Shown here: in pieces, positions 5,317-5,906 of the stretch
Position numbering within the stretch: the first letter of the stretch is position 1
How the letters are laid out: each line of letters begins with the position of its first letter
Source: Candidatus Omnitrophota bacterium
Lineage (GTDB): Bacteria; Omnitrophota; Gorgyraeia; Tantalellales; Tantalellaceae
DNA: 5,906 nucleotides
Assembly: GCA_028717825.1 (NCBI GenBank)
Contig: JAQUNB010000089.1
Location: 1-5,906 of the forward strand
Direction of reading: 5' to 3'
Position numbers and translations under genes: made by a program
Notes under the pieces: model-generated
What the model saw: only the letters and a program-made list of their open reading frames with translations
What the model was told of the DNA's origin: nothing
Databases searched by the model: none

Positions 5317-5906
5317 TTTTTCTTGCCTCCATTTTGCAGTTATTATACAGATCGAATTTTTGTTTTAGCTCGTCGATCGTATATCCGTGTTTTTCGAGGA
5401 CATCCATCTGCCCTTGTTCGGCGGCGTTTTCCAAAAGCCCCCTGCAGCCGTAACAGGTATTTCCCCAGCTTGTGCACCACGCGTTGCACCCCGCGCGGGT
5501 GACCGGCCCCATACAAACTTGCCCTTTTTCGAATAAACACACGTTCTCTTTTAGTTTGCATTCCACACAAACAGCGTGCGTAGGCGGGTTGTATCCTTTG
5601 CCGAAAAGTATGGATTTCAAGGCTCTCGTGAACTCATCATTGTTTATCGGGCACCCATGAATATAAAAATCAACTTTTACTACAGCATCCACCGGTTTCG
5701 GTTCTCCCGCTTCCAGAGGAAAACTTCTGTCCGGATAAACTATTTTTTTGGCTTCTTCCTGAGTGAACCTTTTTCGAAGACCGTTGATCCCCCCGATCGT
5801 AGCGCACGCGCCGTAAGCGATAAGTATTTTGGCCCTTTCTCTTATCTTTTTTACGCGCTCCTCGTCATGCGGACGCGTTATCGCCCCTTCGACTATCGCC
5901 ACATCG
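5309..5906 (-). CDS. [NiFe]-hydrogenase small subunit (NuoB/PSST-like), group 3 type, partial at the right edge
   Basis: This electron-transfer subunit partners the large subunit. The frame continues off the right edge. The GTG at 5902 reads as Val in the family stretch D-V-A-I-V-E-G-A, with a codon GAT before it, so it is internal and not a start. The N-terminal CxxC half of the proximal cluster is therefore missing. Numbering from that Val: GACATIGG (C33) and HGCP (C84) supply the remaining proximal [4Fe-4S] ligands, followed by eight cysteines (C112, C115, C122, C130, C139, C143, C150, C153) in a CxxC...C...C...GC...C...C...C pattern typical of group 3 small subunits, enough for two more [4Fe-4S] clusters. 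Roughly 50-60 N-terminal residues or more are outside. The stop codon overlaps the large subunit start by 8 nt. Confidence 0.95.
   Translation of the reverse strand, partial: DVAIVEGAITRPHDEERVKKIRERAKILIAYGACATIGGINGLRKRFTQEEAKKIVYPDRSFPLEAGEPKPVDAVVKVDFYIHGCPINNDEFTRALKSILFGKGYNPPTHAVCVECKLKENVCLFEKGQVCMGPVTRAGCNAWCTSWGNTCYGCRGLLENAAEQGQMDVLEKHGYTIDELKQKFDLYNNCKMEARKNG
5326..5330 (-). promoter_or_regulatory. Ribosome binding site of the hydrogenase large subunit inside the small subunit gene
   Basis: GGAGG on the minus strand lies within the last codons of the small subunit gene, 9 nt before the large subunit ATG. It confirms the overlapping start and makes coupled translation of the two subunits likely. 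Confidence 0.65.

Noticed and set aside
5900..5902. GTG as a start codon for the hydrogenase small subunit
   Set aside because: The frame continues upstream with GAT to the window edge, and the residues D-V-A-I-V-E-G-A form a conserved internal stretch of this subunit, so the GTG encodes an internal valine.

Overview
All supported genes in this window read on the minus strand. From the right edge leftward they are: a partial group 3-type [NiFe]-hydrogenase small subunit (5309-5906), the hydrogenase large subunit (3976-5316), its maturation endopeptidase (3494-3958), a two-domain PHP-phosphoesterase/aminoglycoside-phosphotransferase-like fusion (1713-3218), and the first 422 residues of a type III glutamine synthetase (1-1266). 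I see no convincing gene on the plus strand and no tRNA, rRNA or CRISPR array.

The source looks like an anaerobic, H2-metabolising bacterium of moderate GC. A cytoplasmic group 3-type hydrogenase next to a type III glutamine synthetase fits several uncultured or candidate bacterial lineages (Omnitrophota-like is one guess). Nothing here fixes the taxonomy.

Right part (3494-5906): a compact hydrogenase operon. The small and large subunit genes overlap by 8 nt, and the protease starts 17 nt after the large subunit stop. The small subunit carries the Fe-S relay, the large subunit the NiFe site, and the protease removes the short C-terminal tail after Ni insertion. The electron-acceptor modules (flavin/NAD, F420 or heterodisulfide-reductase type), which would set the exact hydrogenase class, would lie beyond the right edge.

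Middle (1713-3493): an AT-rich spacer with an imperfect inverted repeat, then the PHP-kinase fusion gene. That gene has a clear AGGAGG ribosome binding site deciding its start. Its stop codon lies inside the outer arm of a long palindromic repeat.

Left part (1-1600): glnN has an unusually structured 5' leader. A near-consensus promoter (TTGACA, 16 nt, TAAAAT) is followed by a hairpin with an AAGGCA hexaloop, an intrinsic terminator, a small hairpin, a second and longer intrinsic terminator rich in strand-specific G-U pairs, a possible internal extended -10 promoter, and then a strong ribosome binding site. This is the layout of a conditional attenuator, plausibly responding to nitrogen status. 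It and the PHP-kinase fusion are the two most interesting items in the window.
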